A stretch of DNA of 64,000 nucleotides, taken from contig NC_008260.1 in assembly GCF_000009365.1 (NCBI RefSeq), forward strand, positions 248,001 through 312,000, read 5' to 3'. The notes beneath the pieces are model-generated. The model had not been told where the DNA came from. It saw only the letters and a program-made list of their open reading frames with translations, and ran no database searches. Made by a program: the position numbers and the translations under genes. Every line of letters begins with the position of its first letter. Position 1 is the first letter of the stretch. This DNA is from Alcanivorax borkumensis SK2 (lineage in GTDB: Bacteria > Pseudomonadota > Gammaproteobacteria > Pseudomonadales > Alcanivoracaceae). Below, piece after piece: positions 16,653-30,228 of the stretch.

Positions 16653-16877
16653 ATGAGCTCTATGGAATTTAAACAGGAAGATCTGACTGCCCTGATTGAA
16701 CGTACCATGCCCTTCGGGAAATATGCCGGCCGGGTATTGATCGATCTGCCCGAGCCATACCTGTTGTGGTTTACCAAGAAGGGTTTCCCGAAAGGTGAGC
16801 TAGGCCGGCTGATGGCACTGGCGCTGATGCTGAAAATGGACGGCACGGAAGGTTTGCTGGAACCGTTACGCAAATAG
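16653..16877 (+). CDS. DUF3820 family small protein
   Basis: About 74 residues from the ATG at 16653; a GTG at 16644 and an ATG at 16662 are alternatives and none has a strong ribosome-binding site. The sequence TMPFGKYAGRVLIDLPEPYL followed by FTKKGFPKGELGRLMALALM is the DUF3820 signature. The family is also seen fused to exonuclease-like proteins, but its function is unknown. Soluble, no signal peptide. It sits between the metal exporter and the DUF4336 gene, all on the plus strand, with ~60-95-base gaps. Confidence 0.8.
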   Translation: MSSMEFKQEDLTALIERTMPFGKYAGRVLIDLPEPYLLWFTKKGFPKGELGRLMALALMLKMDGTEGLLEPLRK

Positions 16878-16935
16878 GCTGTATCACCGGGATCAAGCAG
16901 GTATCCTGAGCGCATATCCCGTTAAGGAGTCAGCT

Positions 16936-17616
16936 GTGCCGTTACTTGAAGTGGTTGCCAATAATGTCTGGGCCTATGCCATTCCCCATCACTTTATGGG
17001 GCTGCATGTGGGCGCTCGGATGACTGTGGTCAAATTGTCTTCGGGTGGTTTGTTGCTGCACTCCCCGGTTCCGGTGGACGATGCGTTGGCCGGGGAACTG
17101 GCGGCGTTAGGTGAAGTGGCGCATATCGTTTGCCCGAACCTTTTTCACCATGTGTTTGCCGATGAAGTGAAACAGCGTTATCCCCAGGCCGTGCTGCACG
17201 GCCCGGCAAAACTGGCGAGCAAGCGCAAGGATCTGGCACTGGATGCGGTGCTCTCGCAAACCCCGCATCCAGACTGGGGGGATGATTTCGAGTTAGTGTT
17301 TATCGAAGGATCCATGTTGCACGAGACGGTGTTCTATCATTGTTCCAGTAAAACGTTAATTGCCGCCGATCTGATTGAAAACTTCCATCAATGCGACCAT
17401 GGCTTCACTCGCTGGTATTTGAAACTGGGAGGCTTGTGGAAATCACCGGGCTGGCATCCGGTTTTACGGCTGGTGTATCTGAACCGGCGCAAAGCCCGCG
17501 CCAGCGTGACCCGAATCCTCGAGTGGCCCTTTGAAAAACTCAGCCTGGCCCACGGCGAGGTCATCACTGAAAACGCCCGTAACCAGGTCCGCCATGGGAT
17601 GGAGTGGTTGCTCTAG
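16936..17616 (+). CDS. DUF4336 protein (metallo-beta-lactamase-fold-like)
   Basis: 226 residues from the GTG at 16936, with AAGGAG at 16924-16929. It resembles the metallo-beta-lactamase fold with a degenerate active site: VVKLSSGGLLLHSPVPVDD as the first strands, then VCPNLFHHVF in place of a canonical HxHxDH, and STLIAADLIENF-like strand order (SKTLIAADLIENF). This matches DUF4336. No function is established. It is monocistronic, and its stop runs directly into a TTCAACG tandem repeat. Confidence 0.8.
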   Translation: MPLLEVVANNVWAYAIPHHFMGLHVGARMTVVKLSSGGLLLHSPVPVDDALAGELAALGEVAHIVCPNLFHHVFADEVKQRYPQAVLHGPAKLASKRKDLALDAVLSQTPHPDWGDDFELVFIEGSMLHETVFYHCSSKTLIAADLIENFHQCDHGFTRWYLKLGGLWKSPGWHPVLRLVYLNRRKARASVTRILEWPFEKLSLAHGEVITENARNQVRHGMEWLL

Positions 17617-17644
17617 TTCAACGTTCAACGTTCAACGTTCAACG
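17617..17644. repeat. Four tandem copies of the heptamer TTCAACG
   Basis: TTCAACG is repeated four times exactly, starting on the base after the DUF4336 stop codon and followed by TTGAAACTTGAAA. Since TTCAACGTTGAA is itself a palindrome, the array can form small hairpins. Related fragments occur in several other intergenic stretches of this window. Confidence 0.9.
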
Positions 17645-17854
17645 TTGAAACTTGAAAAGCGTGGCTCGGTGGCAGAGCCACATTAGAAACGGTAGTGCCG
17701 CGATTCTTTTTCCCGGGGCCACGGGGTTGTTTTGGCTGCGTGGCACAGCGCTGTTCGCGCTTTTAACTTTGAACTCGCAATTTCCTCCCTCCACATTTCT
17801 TGCAACATTTCCCGTTATATTCCTCACCATCATTACTGGTCTGTGGAATTGCCC

Positions 17855-22330
<4,476 letters not shown>

Positions 22331-22396
22331 GTTATTTGCCGGTTTATCTTTCAAACGACACAATACGGCGACCTACCACTGCCTGCCAGGTTGCCC

Positions 22397-23332
22397 GTGC
22401 TGCCGCTTGTGTATCACCCCGAATACAGTTTTCCTTTTCCTGGGAAGCACCGCTTCCCCATGGAGAAATTCTCTCTATTACATACTCATTTGCGGCGCCG
22501 CAGAATTGCGTGTGTCGACAACGAATTCCGTCCTGGCCGGGCTAAGGCCGCATTATTAAGTCAGGCTCACTGCCCGCAGTACGTATCGGCCATGGTGAAC
22601 GGTACGCTGGATGCCAAGGCGTTGCGGCGCATGGGGTTGCCCTGGAGTGAAGCCTTATTGAAGCGATCCTGTATTGCGCCTATGGGAACGCTAATGACAA
22701 CTCAGTTGGCACTAGAAAATGGTATTGCCTGCCATCTAGCCGGTGGCACCCATCATGCCCATTACGATTTCGGTTCCGGTTTCTGTATTTTCAATGATCA
22801 GGTGTTTGCGGTCCGCCAATTGTTGGATCGGGGCGTGGTCAATAAGGTGTTGATGTTTGACTGCGATGTGCATCAGGGCGATGGCACGGCTGCCATGCTG
22901 GCAGATGAGCCTCGGGCTTTCACGTGTTCCATTCACTGCGAGAAAAACTTTCCTGTTCGCAAAATGCGTAGTGATCTGGATGTGGAGTTGCCGCTGGGGA
23001 TGACGGATCAGGATTATCTGGATACGGTATTTTCCACGTTGGAATCATTGCTGAAATCAGAGCAGCCGGATCTGGTGCTTTACGATGCCGGGGTGGATAT
23101 TTTCCAGCATGATCCGTTAGGGCGGCTGCATATTTCTGAGCAAGGCATCGCCGATCGAGACCGGGGTGTCATCGTCCGTTGCCGAAGCCGGAATATTCCT
23201 ATAGCAACGGTGATTGGTGGCGGCTACGATGACGATCGTGAGGCGCTGGCCCGCCGCCATGCAATCGTTATAGAGCAAGCCTTTGCGTTGCAAGTTGAAA
23301 GATCAAGCGCGGGTAATACCCGAGGTCAGTGA
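22397..23332 (+). CDS. Histone-deacetylase-like (AcuC/class-II-type) amidohydrolase
   Basis: About 311 residues from a GTG at 22397, chosen for an AGG six bases upstream; a TTG at 22391 is possible. All active-site features of the arginase/deacetylase fold are present: the His pair in GGTHHAHYDFGSGFCIFND, the metal ligands in FDCDVHQGDGTA, DAGVDIFQHDPLG and the glycine loop GGGYDDD. Such bacterial enzymes deacetylate acyl-CoA synthetase lysines, polyamines or small acetylated compounds using Zn2+; the natural substrate is unknown. It lies 66 bases after the efflux operon and 51 before a CbiX-like gene. Confidence 0.88.
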   Translation: MLPLVYHPEYSFPFPGKHRFPMEKFSLLHTHLRRRRIACVDNEFRPGRAKAALLSQAHCPQYVSAMVNGTLDAKALRRMGLPWSEALLKRSCIAPMGTLMTTQLALENGIACHLAGGTHHAHYDFGSGFCIFNDQVFAVRQLLDRGVVNKVLMFDCDVHQGDGTAAMLADEPRAFTCSIHCEKNFPVRKMRSDLDVELPLGMTDQDYLDTVFSTLESLLKSEQPDLVLYDAGVDIFQHDPLGRLHISEQGIADRDRGVIVRCRSRNIPIATVIGGGYDDDREALARRHAIVIEQAFALQVERSSAGNTRGQ

Positions 23333-23383
23333 AATTCTTGCAATGTGGAGCTTCCAATTTCCCGCTGCTCCGAAGGAGCGATC

Positions 23384-23764
23384 ATGTCCAAAGCTTTATT
23401 GATCATGGCCCATGGCAGCCGCAGTGAAACGGCGAATGATGAGTTTCGTGTGTTGGTGAATACGGTGGCAGAGTCTGGCCCCGGTGCCGGGCAGGAATAT
23501 GTGGCCGTGTTGCCCTGTTTTCTTGAGCTCGCCAACCCCTCATTGATCGAAGCGATTCAACAGCTTGAACACCAACCAGTGAAAACAGTGCAGCTGTATC
23601 CTTTATTCTTTAATAAGGGAAAGCATGTAGGCAGGGATATCCCCGCTCAAGTGGAGGATGCCCGCCAGCGCTTCCCGGATTTGTCGATTGAGCTACTGGA
23701 ATATTTCGGTAATGCCCACGGGCTGACCTCGTTAATTTTGCAACATGTTGGTGAGCAAGCCTAA
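23384..23764 (+). CDS. CbiX/SirB-like chelatase-domain protein
   Basis: 126 residues from the ATG at 23384, with AAGGAG at 23373-23378. A single CbiX domain: LLIMAHGSRSETANDEF at the N-terminus with the metal-binding His in AHGSR, and YPLFFNKGKHVGRDIP with the second conserved His. Short CbiX proteins insert Co2+, Ni2+ or Fe2+ into sirohydrochlorin as homodimers. No other tetrapyrrole gene is near, so the actual substrate is open. It follows the deacetylase-like gene by 51 bases and may share its transcript. Confidence 0.85.
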   Translation: MSKALLIMAHGSRSETANDEFRVLVNTVAESGPGAGQEYVAVLPCFLELANPSLIEAIQQLEHQPVKTVQLYPLFFNKGKHVGRDIPAQVEDARQRFPDLSIELLEYFGNAHGLTSLILQHVGEQA

Positions 23765-23971
23765 CAGGGGGCAGGGAGGTACATAGTGCTCGCTATAGCA
23801 TTGGCTATGTAATCGATTTCGTATTCCCTCGCACTTGTGTTGACCTGGAAATGACTAGATCCACGCCCGGTGGTCTATTTTGGTCATTGAGGTTCCTTGT
23901 GGAGAGGGCGTAGCCTCGATGCCATCTTTATGACCTGATAGTCAACAGCGTGTGATGACGAGGAGAGTACG

Positions 23972-25138
23972 GTGGCAGAAGCATATATCGTAGCGGCGGT
24001 GCGTACCGCGGGTGGTAAAAAGAACGGTCGGTTGAGCAAGGTACACCCGGCGGACATGGGTGGCCGTGTTATTGATGCAGTGGTAGAGCGCACGGGTGTG
24101 GCTCCAGAGAAAGTCGACGACGTGATTTTTGGTTGCGTGAGCCAGATTGGCCCACAGGCCTTTAACGTGGCGCGCACTTCCATTATGAGCTCCTGCCTAC
24201 CGGAATCTGTGCCGGGGGTTACGATTGACCGCCAGTGTGGGTCTTCCCAGCAGGCCATCCACTTTGCAGCCCAAGCAGTGATGAGTGGCACTCAGGATTT
24301 GGTAATTGCGGGTGGTGTGGAATCCATGAGCCAGCTGCCGATCGGTTCCCCGGTGCTTGCGGCGAAAGAACTGGGCAACCCGTTTACCGGTGAAATCAGC
24401 AAGCGATATCCCAGTGCAACATTCAGCCAATTCCATGGGGCTGAGCGTATGGCGGAAAAATACGGAGTGAGCAAGGCAGAGCTAGACCAGTTCGCCTATG
24501 ACTCCCACAAGCGTGGTGCTGCAGCGACGCAAGCGGGTCGTTTCAGCGATGAGATCATCCCGGTACCGGTGACCCTGGAAGACGGCTCTCAGGAAGACCA
24601 TGTGGTCGATGAAGGGATTCGCTGGGAAGCAGAGCTGGACGCGATCAAAGCGCTAGAACCTCTGCAGGAAGGGGGACATATCAGTGCCGCCAACGCGAGC
24701 CAGATAACGGACGGGGCTTCCGCCGTTATGATCGCCAGCGAGGCTGCGGTTAAAGAACTGGGTTTGACACCGCTGGCGCGTATTCATGCCATGGCGGTGG
24801 TGGGCTCTGACCCGACCATGGTATTGGAAGGCCCGATCCCGGCCACTGAGAAAGTGCTTAAGCAGGCCGGCATGAGTATGGCGGATATTGATCTGTATGA
24901 AGTGAACGAAGCGTTCGGCTCGGTGCCATTGGCCTGGATGAAGGCGGTGGGTGCGGATTACGAAAAAATGAACGTGAACGGTGGTGCTCAGGCGTTAGGC
25001 CACCCATTGGGGGCCACCGGCTCCAAGTTGATGGGTACGTTGGTCTATGAGCTCAAGCGCCGTGGTGGCAAGTACGGCCTGCTGACTATCTGTGAAGGCT
25101 TAGGGACGGCAAACGCTACCATTATTGAAGCGTTATAG
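23972..25138 (+). CDS. Thiolase family acetyl-CoA acetyl/acyltransferase
   Basis: 388 residues from the GTG at 23972, with GAGGAGAG about 7 bases upstream. The catalytic Cys89 lies in DRQCGSSQQAIHFA. The second catalytic pair is the His in GGAQALGHPLGATGS and the Cys in CEGLGTANATII. The last motif differs from the common CIGGGQG version and resembles the CEGGGMANATI of steroid or long-chain beta-ketothiolases. It condenses or cleaves acyl-CoA in beta-oxidation or related pathways. It is monocistronic, preceded by ~207 non-coding bases and closed by a strong terminator. Confidence 0.9.
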   Translation: MAEAYIVAAVRTAGGKKNGRLSKVHPADMGGRVIDAVVERTGVAPEKVDDVIFGCVSQIGPQAFNVARTSIMSSCLPESVPGVTIDRQCGSSQQAIHFAAQAVMSGTQDLVIAGGVESMSQLPIGSPVLAAKELGNPFTGEISKRYPSATFSQFHGAERMAEKYGVSKAELDQFAYDSHKRGAAATQAGRFSDEIIPVPVTLEDGSQEDHVVDEGIRWEAELDAIKALEPLQEGGHISAANASQITDGASAVMIASEAAVKELGLTPLARIHAMAVVGSDPTMVLEGPIPATEKVLKQAGMSMADIDLYEVNEAFGSVPLAWMKAVGADYEKMNVNGGAQALGHPLGATGSKLMGTLVYELKRRGGKYGLLTICEGLGTANATIIEAL

Positions 25139-25192
25139 AAGCGGCTACAGAGTAAGGGTCGAGTTCCTCATTGCTGAGATCTCGATGGAGAT

Positions 25193-25231
25193 AAAAAAAG
25201 CCGGCCAAGGTCTCCTTAGCCGGCTTTTTTA
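25193..25231. terminator. Bidirectional terminator between thiolase and ABC-F genes
   Basis: An A-run, then GCCGGC and CAAGG, pairs with CCTTAGCCGGC and a T-run (aaaaaaaGCCGGC...GCCGGCtttttt). The symmetric A/T flanks let it end the thiolase transcript (plus) and, from the other side, the ABC-F transcript (minus). Confidence 0.9.
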
Positions 25232-25316
25232 TATTGGTTGTGGGCCTGGGGTGTTGGCTCGTTATCTGCAACCTCGATAGTGAGCGCGGTACCCGGGAGT
25301 GATAGGAAAGCCCCCC

Positions 25317-27230
25317 TTACGACGTTGCGCTTTCTGCCTCTTCTAACACTTCCATGGCGTCTAATAATTTCCCTTCCAATTCGTCGTGCTGTTTCTTCAG
25401 GCGCGCTTGGTCACCGAGCAAGCCGTTCATTTCGTTCTTTCGATTTGGGTCCGTATATAACGCTTCATCGCCTAAAGCGGCTTCCACGGCTAGCAGTTTT
25501 TCGCTGCACTGGCCTAGCTGTTGTTCTAACTGGTCTACCTGTTTTTTTAGTGGCCGTAGCTGCTGACGTAGCTGGGCGGCTTGCTGGCGACGGGCTTTGG
25601 CATCTTGCCCATCGCTGGGTTTTTCTTCTTTCACTGGTTTGCCGTCGCGGCGGTGTTGTTGCAGCCAGCGAGCGTAATCGTCCAGGTCGCCATCGAAATG
25701 GCTGACACTGCCGTTGGCCACAAGGTAGAAGTCGTCCACGGTGGTTTCCAGCAGGTGGCGATCGTGGGAGACCATCACTACCGCGCCTTCGAAAGCTTGC
25801 AGGGCCAGTGTCAGCGCTTCGCGCATGTCCAGATCCAGGTGGTTGGCCGGTTCATCCAGCAGCAGCAAGGCGGGTTTTTGTTGAACGATCATGGCCAGAG
25901 CCAGGCGCGCTTTTTCACCTCCGGAAAAACGCCCGATGGACGCGAATACGTCATTGCCTTGAAACCCGAAGCGGCCCAGTTCGCTGCGTAATTCTGATTC
26001 GCTCCACTGAGGGTAGAAGCGCGACAGCATCTGGTATGGGGTGTCGTTGGCGTCCAAACGATCCACCTGTTGCTGGTGGAAGTAACCAATTTTCAGGTCG
26101 TCGTTTTTTTCAAAATGCCCGCCCAAGGTGGGCAGTTCGCCGACCAAGGTGCGTACCAGTGTTGATTTGCCCGCCCCATTGGGGCCCAGCAGGCCGATGC
26201 GGCTTTCCGGCCGCAGGCTCAGGGTGACTTGATCGAGAATCACGGTATCTATGCCGTCATTGCGATAGCCGCACTGCACCGCATCCAGGTTTTCCATAGG
26301 GTTGGGCAGTTTTTCTGGCTGGTGGAAATCAAAACTGAAGCCGGAATCCACATGGGCGGGGGCGATCAGTTCTAGCTTTTCCAGCGCTTTTACCCGGCTC
26401 TGGGCCTGCTTGGCTTTGCTGGCTTTTGCCTTGAAGCGGGTAATAAATTTCTGCAAGTGGGCTACTTGGGTTTGTTGCTTGTCGTGCATTTTTTGCTGCA
26501 GCGCCAGTTTCTCGGCACGTTCACGCTCGAAGTCAGAATAACCACCGGTGTATTGCTTCAGGCTATTGTGCTCGATGTGCAGAATTTGGGTGACGATGGC
26601 ATCCAGAAAGGCGCGGTCGTGGGAGATAACGAGTAGTGCTCCGGGCTGCTGAACCAGATAGCTCTGCAGCCAGAGTATGGCATCCAGATCCAGGTGGTTA
26701 GTGGGCTCATCGAGAAGCAACAGGTCGGCATCGCTTATCAGTACCTGGGCTAGGTTAAGGCGCATGCGCCAGCCGCCGGAAAAACTGGAGACCGGTTGTT
26801 GTTGTTGGGCTTCACTAAAGCCGAGGCCGGCTAGCAAGATGGCCGCGTTGGCTGGTTGTTGCCAGGCATGCAAGGCATCCAGCTCGCCGTGGGCCAGAGC
26901 AATGGCATGGTTATCGCCGGCCTGTTCCGCTTTGGCCAGTTTGCGTTCCGCGGTGCGTAGGCCATGGTGGCCGTCGAGAACATAGTCGATGGCGGGCTGA
27001 TCCAGCGCCGGGACTTCTTGGGCCATCATGGCCAAGCGCCAGTCGGCTGGGCAGTTAATGTTGCCGCCATCGCTCTCTAGTTCGCCCATGATAAGCTTAA
27101 ATAGCGAACTCTTGCCGCTGCCGTTGCGGCCCACCAAGCCTACGCGCCAGCCCTTGTGTAGGACCAGGTTGGCGTCTTCCAGCAGCAAGTCGGGACCGCG
27201 GCGAAGGTTGATATGTTCAAGAGACAGCAT
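25317..27230 (-). CDS. yheS: ABC-F family ATPase, YheS-like
   Basis: 637 residues from the ATG at 27230; the open frame continues 81 codons upstream but the protein family starts at MLSLEHINLRRGPDLLLEDA. Two ATPase domains without membrane segments: Walker A GRNGSGKSS and GPNGAGKST, signatures SSFSGGWRMRL and GRFSGGEKARL, Walker B LLLLDEPTNHLDLDA and LLLLDEPANHLDLDM. The interdomain arm/linker (KFITRFKAKASKAKQAQSR) and a C-terminal coiled coil (last ~90 residues) fit YheS/Uup-type translation factors that act on the ribosome. Divergent from the TIGR02444 gene, an arrangement I recall from Pseudomonas. Confidence 0.9.
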   Translation of the reverse strand: MLSLEHINLRRGPDLLLEDANLVLHKGWRVGLVGRNGSGKSSLFKLIMGELESDGGNINCPADWRLAMMAQEVPALDQPAIDYVLDGHHGLRTAERKLAKAEQAGDNHAIALAHGELDALHAWQQPANAAILLAGLGFSEAQQQQPVSSFSGGWRMRLNLAQVLISDADLLLLDEPTNHLDLDAILWLQSYLVQQPGALLVISHDRAFLDAIVTQILHIEHNSLKQYTGGYSDFERERAEKLALQQKMHDKQQTQVAHLQKFITRFKAKASKAKQAQSRVKALEKLELIAPAHVDSGFSFDFHQPEKLPNPMENLDAVQCGYRNDGIDTVILDQVTLSLRPESRIGLLGPNGAGKSTLVRTLVGELPTLGGHFEKNDDLKIGYFHQQQVDRLDANDTPYQMLSRFYPQWSESELRSELGRFGFQGNDVFASIGRFSGGEKARLALAMIVQQKPALLLLDEPANHLDLDMREALTLALQAFEGAVVMVSHDRHLLETTVDDFYLVANGSVSHFDGDLDDYARWLQQHRRDGKPVKEEKPSDGQDAKARRQQAAQLRQQLRPLKKQVDQLEQQLGQCSEKLLAVEAALGDEALYTDPNRKNEMNGLLGDQARLKKQHDELEGKLLDAMEVLEEAESATS

Positions 27231-27358
27231 GGTAAGCCTATTTGTGCCTGAAAACGGTGGCCTGCGTGCAGTGAAAGACATGCAGGAAACCGGCGCAGTG
27301 TAAGCGATGGCCTGTTTAAGCACCAACCTGCCCGAGGGCGGTAAATCAGGGGATGCCA

Positions 27359-27829
27359 GTGAGTAATAAAATAAAAACGGATCTGTGGCGTTTTGCGCTG
27401 GGGTGCTGGCAGGACAAGGCATTCGAGAATGGCTGCCTGCATTTGCAGGATGAATATCAAGTTCCGGTGTCATTACTGCTGTGTGGGTTATGGCTGGCGG
27501 AGGCGGGAAAGCAGCCGGATGCCCGAACCGGCCGGCGGTTGGCAGAAGTGGCCGAGCAATTCGAAGCGGATTATCTGCGCCCTTTGCGCGCGGTGCGCCG
27601 CAAGGCTGGGCAGGATGACCGGTTGCCCGAGTTCAAACGCCAACTCCAGCAAGTGGAGCTGGAAGGTGAGCGTTGGTTGCTGACTACCTTGCCCGCTTTG
27701 TGCGATAACCTGCTACCGGCAGGCAAATCGGTAGACCCGCTGAGCTGGTTATTGGTGTTGGTGCCGGAAATGGCTCAGTGCGAAGGGTTGCAGAGCGCAC
27801 TTTGCCGATTGGTTGAGTTGAAAGTTTAA
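27359..27829 (+). CDS. TIGR02444 family protein
   Basis: About 156 residues. I choose the GTG at 27359 (MSNKIKTDLW) because AGGGG ends six bases before it; an ATG at 27353 is the alternative. Soluble and helical: LWRFALGCWQDKAFENGCL followed by HLQDEYQVPVSLLLCGLWLA is the family pattern, ending in a C-terminal helix. The family is of unknown function and sits next to the yheS-type ABC-F gene in pseudomonads too. It is divergent from that gene with ~130 bases between starts. Confidence 0.8.
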   Translation: MSNKIKTDLWRFALGCWQDKAFENGCLHLQDEYQVPVSLLLCGLWLAEAGKQPDARTGRRLAEVAEQFEADYLRPLRAVRRKAGQDDRLPEFKRQLQQVELEGERWLLTTLPALCDNLLPAGKSVDPLSWLLVLVPEMAQCEGLQSALCRLVELKV

Positions 27830-27971
27830 AACCGTGGATTCAGGTGTGATGGTGCGGCGGGAGCGTTAACGATTTGGCACACATTTCAGACGCTCTTTTG
27901 AACGTTCAACTTTGAACTTTCCCCCCTCCGCTGCCATCCTGTCTTCCCTCGTTTTATCTGGACCTCGCCCC

Positions 27972-29246
27972 ATGACCACCGATCTCGACTTCGACCGTGA
28001 CCATCTCTGGCACCCTTATACCTCCACCTCCAAACCGCTGCCCACATTTCCCGTGGCTAGTGCCAAAGGGGTACGGTTAATGCTGGAGGATGGCCGCGAG
28101 CTGGTGGACGGTATGTCGTCTTGGTGGGCGGCGGTGCATGGCTATAACCATCCCGTGCTGAATCAGGCAGCCAAGGATCAAATCGACCGCATGGCCCATG
28201 TGATGTTTGGCGGATTGACCCACGAACCGGCGGTGGAACTGGGGAAAAAACTGGTTGATCTAACGCCCGAGCCGTTGGAAAAAGTGTTTCTTGCCGATAG
28301 CGGTTCGGTGTCTGTGGAAGTGGCGATTAAGATGGCGCTGCAGTATTGGTTGAGTCAGGGGTATGCCGGGAAGGACAAATTGCTGGCCCTGCGTAACGGT
28401 TATCACGGCGATACCTTTGGCGCCATGGCTGCCTGTGATCCGGTCAACGGCATGCACTCGCTATTCAGTGGTGTGCTGGCCAAGCACTATTTTGCGGAGG
28501 CGCCGCAGTGCCCCTACGACAGTGATTTTAATACGGCGGACTTGGATTCCATTCAGCACATGTTGGCGGAGCATCACCAGGAAATTGCCGCGGTGATTCT
28601 GGAGCCTGTCGTGCAGGGCGCCGGCGGTATGCGTATCTACCATCCGACTTATTTGAAAGCGGTGCGCGCGCTGTGTGATGAGTACGGTGTGCTGCTGATC
28701 TTTGATGAAATCGCCACCGGTTTCGGCCGCACAGGCAAGCTTTTTGCTCTGGAGCATGCGGATGTATGCCCGGATATCCTTTGTTTGGGCAAGGCGATTA
28801 CCGGCGGCTACATGACCTTGGCAGCCACGTTATGCACCCGCCAGGTGGCCGCAGGCATTTGTGAAGGTGAGGCGGGCGTATTGATGCACGGCCCCACTTT
28901 TATGGGCAATCCGTTGGCCTGCGCCGTGGCGAATGCCAGCATTCAGCTGTTGCTGGATTCCGGCTGGCAGCAAAAAGTGGCCGCTATCGAAGCTCAGCTC
29001 AAAGACGAACTGATGCCGTTGAAGGCGTTGCCTACGGTGGCCGATACCCGGGTGCTGGGTGCCATTGGCGTGATGGAAATGAAGGAGTCTGTCGCCATGG
29101 AGCAGGTGCAGGCGCGTTTTGTTGAGTTGGGTGTGTGGATTCGTCCATTCGGCAAGCTGGTCTACATCATGCCGCCATTCGTCATTGAAGCGGATGATTT
29201 GAGCAAGCTAACTGGCGCGATGCGGGATTTGGCTGAACAGAAATAA
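27972..29246 (+). CDS. bioA: Adenosylmethionine-8-amino-7-oxononanoate aminotransferase (biotin synthesis)
   Basis: 424 residues from the ATG at 27972. It converts KAPA to DAPA using S-adenosylmethionine as amino donor, with PLP. Characteristic pieces are [13 protein letters not shown] at the N-terminus, [31 protein letters not shown], the Asp in [16 protein letters not shown] and the PLP lysine in [15 protein letters not shown]. Length and motifs are normal. It is alone; bioB, F, C and D are not in this window. The ~140 bases before it include TTGAACGTTCAACTTTGAAC, one of the dispersed intergenic repeats. Confidence 0.93.
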   Translation: MTTDLDFDRDHLWHPYTSTSKPLPTFPVASAKGVRLMLEDGRELVDGMSSWWAAVHGYNHPVLNQAAKDQIDRMAHVMFGGLTHEPAVELGKKLVDLTPEPLEKVFLADSGSVSVEVAIKMALQYWLSQGYAGKDKLLALRNGYHGDTFGAMAACDPVNGMHSLFSGVLAKHYFAEAPQCPYDSDFNTADLDSIQHMLAEHHQEIAAVILEPVVQGAGGMRIYHPTYLKAVRALCDEYGVLLIFDEIATGFGRTGKLFALEHADVCPDILCLGKAITGGYMTLAATLCTRQVAAGICEGEAGVLMHGPTFMGNPLACAVANASIQLLLDSGWQQKVAAIEAQLKDELMPLKALPTVADTRVLGAIGVMEMKESVAMEQVQARFVELGVWIRPFGKLVYIMPPFVIEADDLSKLTGAMRDLAEQK

Positions 29247-29867
29247 CGGCAAGCTTGGATGAAGGAATCGGAAACATTCCAGGTTTTTTTCTTTTGAACC
29301 TTTCACGTTGAAGGTTCAAATGAATCTGGCGGGCCGTGTGGTGATCGCGCAGACAGCGAGTCTGGCCGGCACATACCGTTGAGTATCGTGCAGGGTTACC
29401 AGGAAGGGGATTTTCAGGCTGAACAGAAATTGACGCTGCGCTTCGTAGATTTTCGTGCGGGTACGGGCCTGGTTGGCGACGACGGCGGTAGCCGGGTGTT
29501 AGCGCCACACTTTGCAGGATGCGGGTGGTGGGGGCGGTGGCGCGGATATCAATGCTGGTCTTGCAGTAAGCCTCTTTTCTGTTTGCGACCAGAATCACTA
29601 AGCGCGATATGTGGGGTTTATTCAGGGAGTCGCTGCCCCTCCGATAGGCGACTCTGTGCGCTGTTTATACAGTTTCTGTATGGTTATTTCGCATGATTCT
29701 AGCTCACCCGGAATGCCGGCTGGAGCATGGTCGAACGAAAGTGAGCTGTGCTCTCGAACTTGGCATTACCGCAAAAGTGGCAAAAGTCATGTAAATTGTG
29801 ATCGTATTTTGCTCTCATCGGGAACTCGATCCTGTGAAGAGGCTCAATATAGGGGGAATTCGGCATT
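29247..29867. other. Non-coding or decayed stretch after bioA
   Basis: About 620 bases without a convincing gene. It starts with a TTTGAACCTT/AAGGTTCAAA hairpin (29293-29320). Short open frames exist on both strands (for example 29379-29696 plus) but their translations look like random Cys/Trp/Arg-rich sequence with no known motif and no good ribosome-binding site. It might be the remnant of a lost gene; I see no transposon ends. Confidence 0.5.
29293..29320. repeat. Perfect 10-bp inverted repeat downstream of bioA
   Basis: TTTGAACCTT (29293-29302) and AAGGTTCAAA (29311-29320) flank an 8-base loop. A T-rich run precedes it rather than follows, so it is not a standard plus-strand terminator. 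Sequence relatives (TTGAAC/GTTCAA) occur in other gaps of the window. Confidence 0.8.
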
Positions 29868-30206
29868 ATGCGCTTCGGGCTCATTATTACCGTGCTGTTG
29901 GTAGCGGTGCTTACGGCACTGTTTACTGTGCCGTTAGGTGGAGGCAAACCTCTACTGGACTGGCAACATGTTGAGCGGAATTGGCAACAGCCGGAAAAAC
30001 TGTTCGATGGCAAAGTGTCGCCTTGGCTGGGAAAAAAGGACGAGACTGAGCTGTATCGCTGGCGTGACCCGGGTGGAAACTGGCAGTATGGCCAAATTCC
30101 ACCGCCGGGAGTGTCGGTGGACCCCATTACAGTGAAGGCTCCAAGCACGATCAGCGCGGAAGAGATGCGCGGTGGCAAGGGGCTTGAGACACAACAGAAA
30201 CAATAA
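29868..30206 (+). CDS. DUF4124-like membrane-anchored small protein
   Basis: 112 residues with an N-terminal hydrophobic segment (residues ~4-22, LIITVLLVAVLTALFTV) that is either an anchor or an uncleaved signal. The central LYRWRDPGGNWQYGQIPPPG is a DUF4124-type motif (tyrosine, tryptophan, glycine, then a PPPG end). Family function is unknown; members are envelope proteins of proteobacteria. It ends 22 bases before the FKBP gene and is probably co-transcribed with it. Confidence 0.72.
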   Translation: MRFGLIITVLLVAVLTALFTVPLGGGKPLLDWQHVERNWQQPEKLFDGKVSPWLGKKDETELYRWRDPGGNWQYGQIPPPGVSVDPITVKAPSTISAEEMRGGKGLETQQKQ

Positions 30207-30228
30207 TCGTAGGCCAATTGGAGGCAGA

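Noticed and set aside
17617..17644. The TTCAACG array as a CRISPR
   Set aside because: The units are 7 bases with no spacers and no cas genes are near; it is a simple tandem repeat.
29379..29696. A 105-codon plus-strand frame after bioA
   Set aside because: No recognisable motif, odd Cys/Trp/Arg composition and no ribosome-binding site; treated as non-coding.
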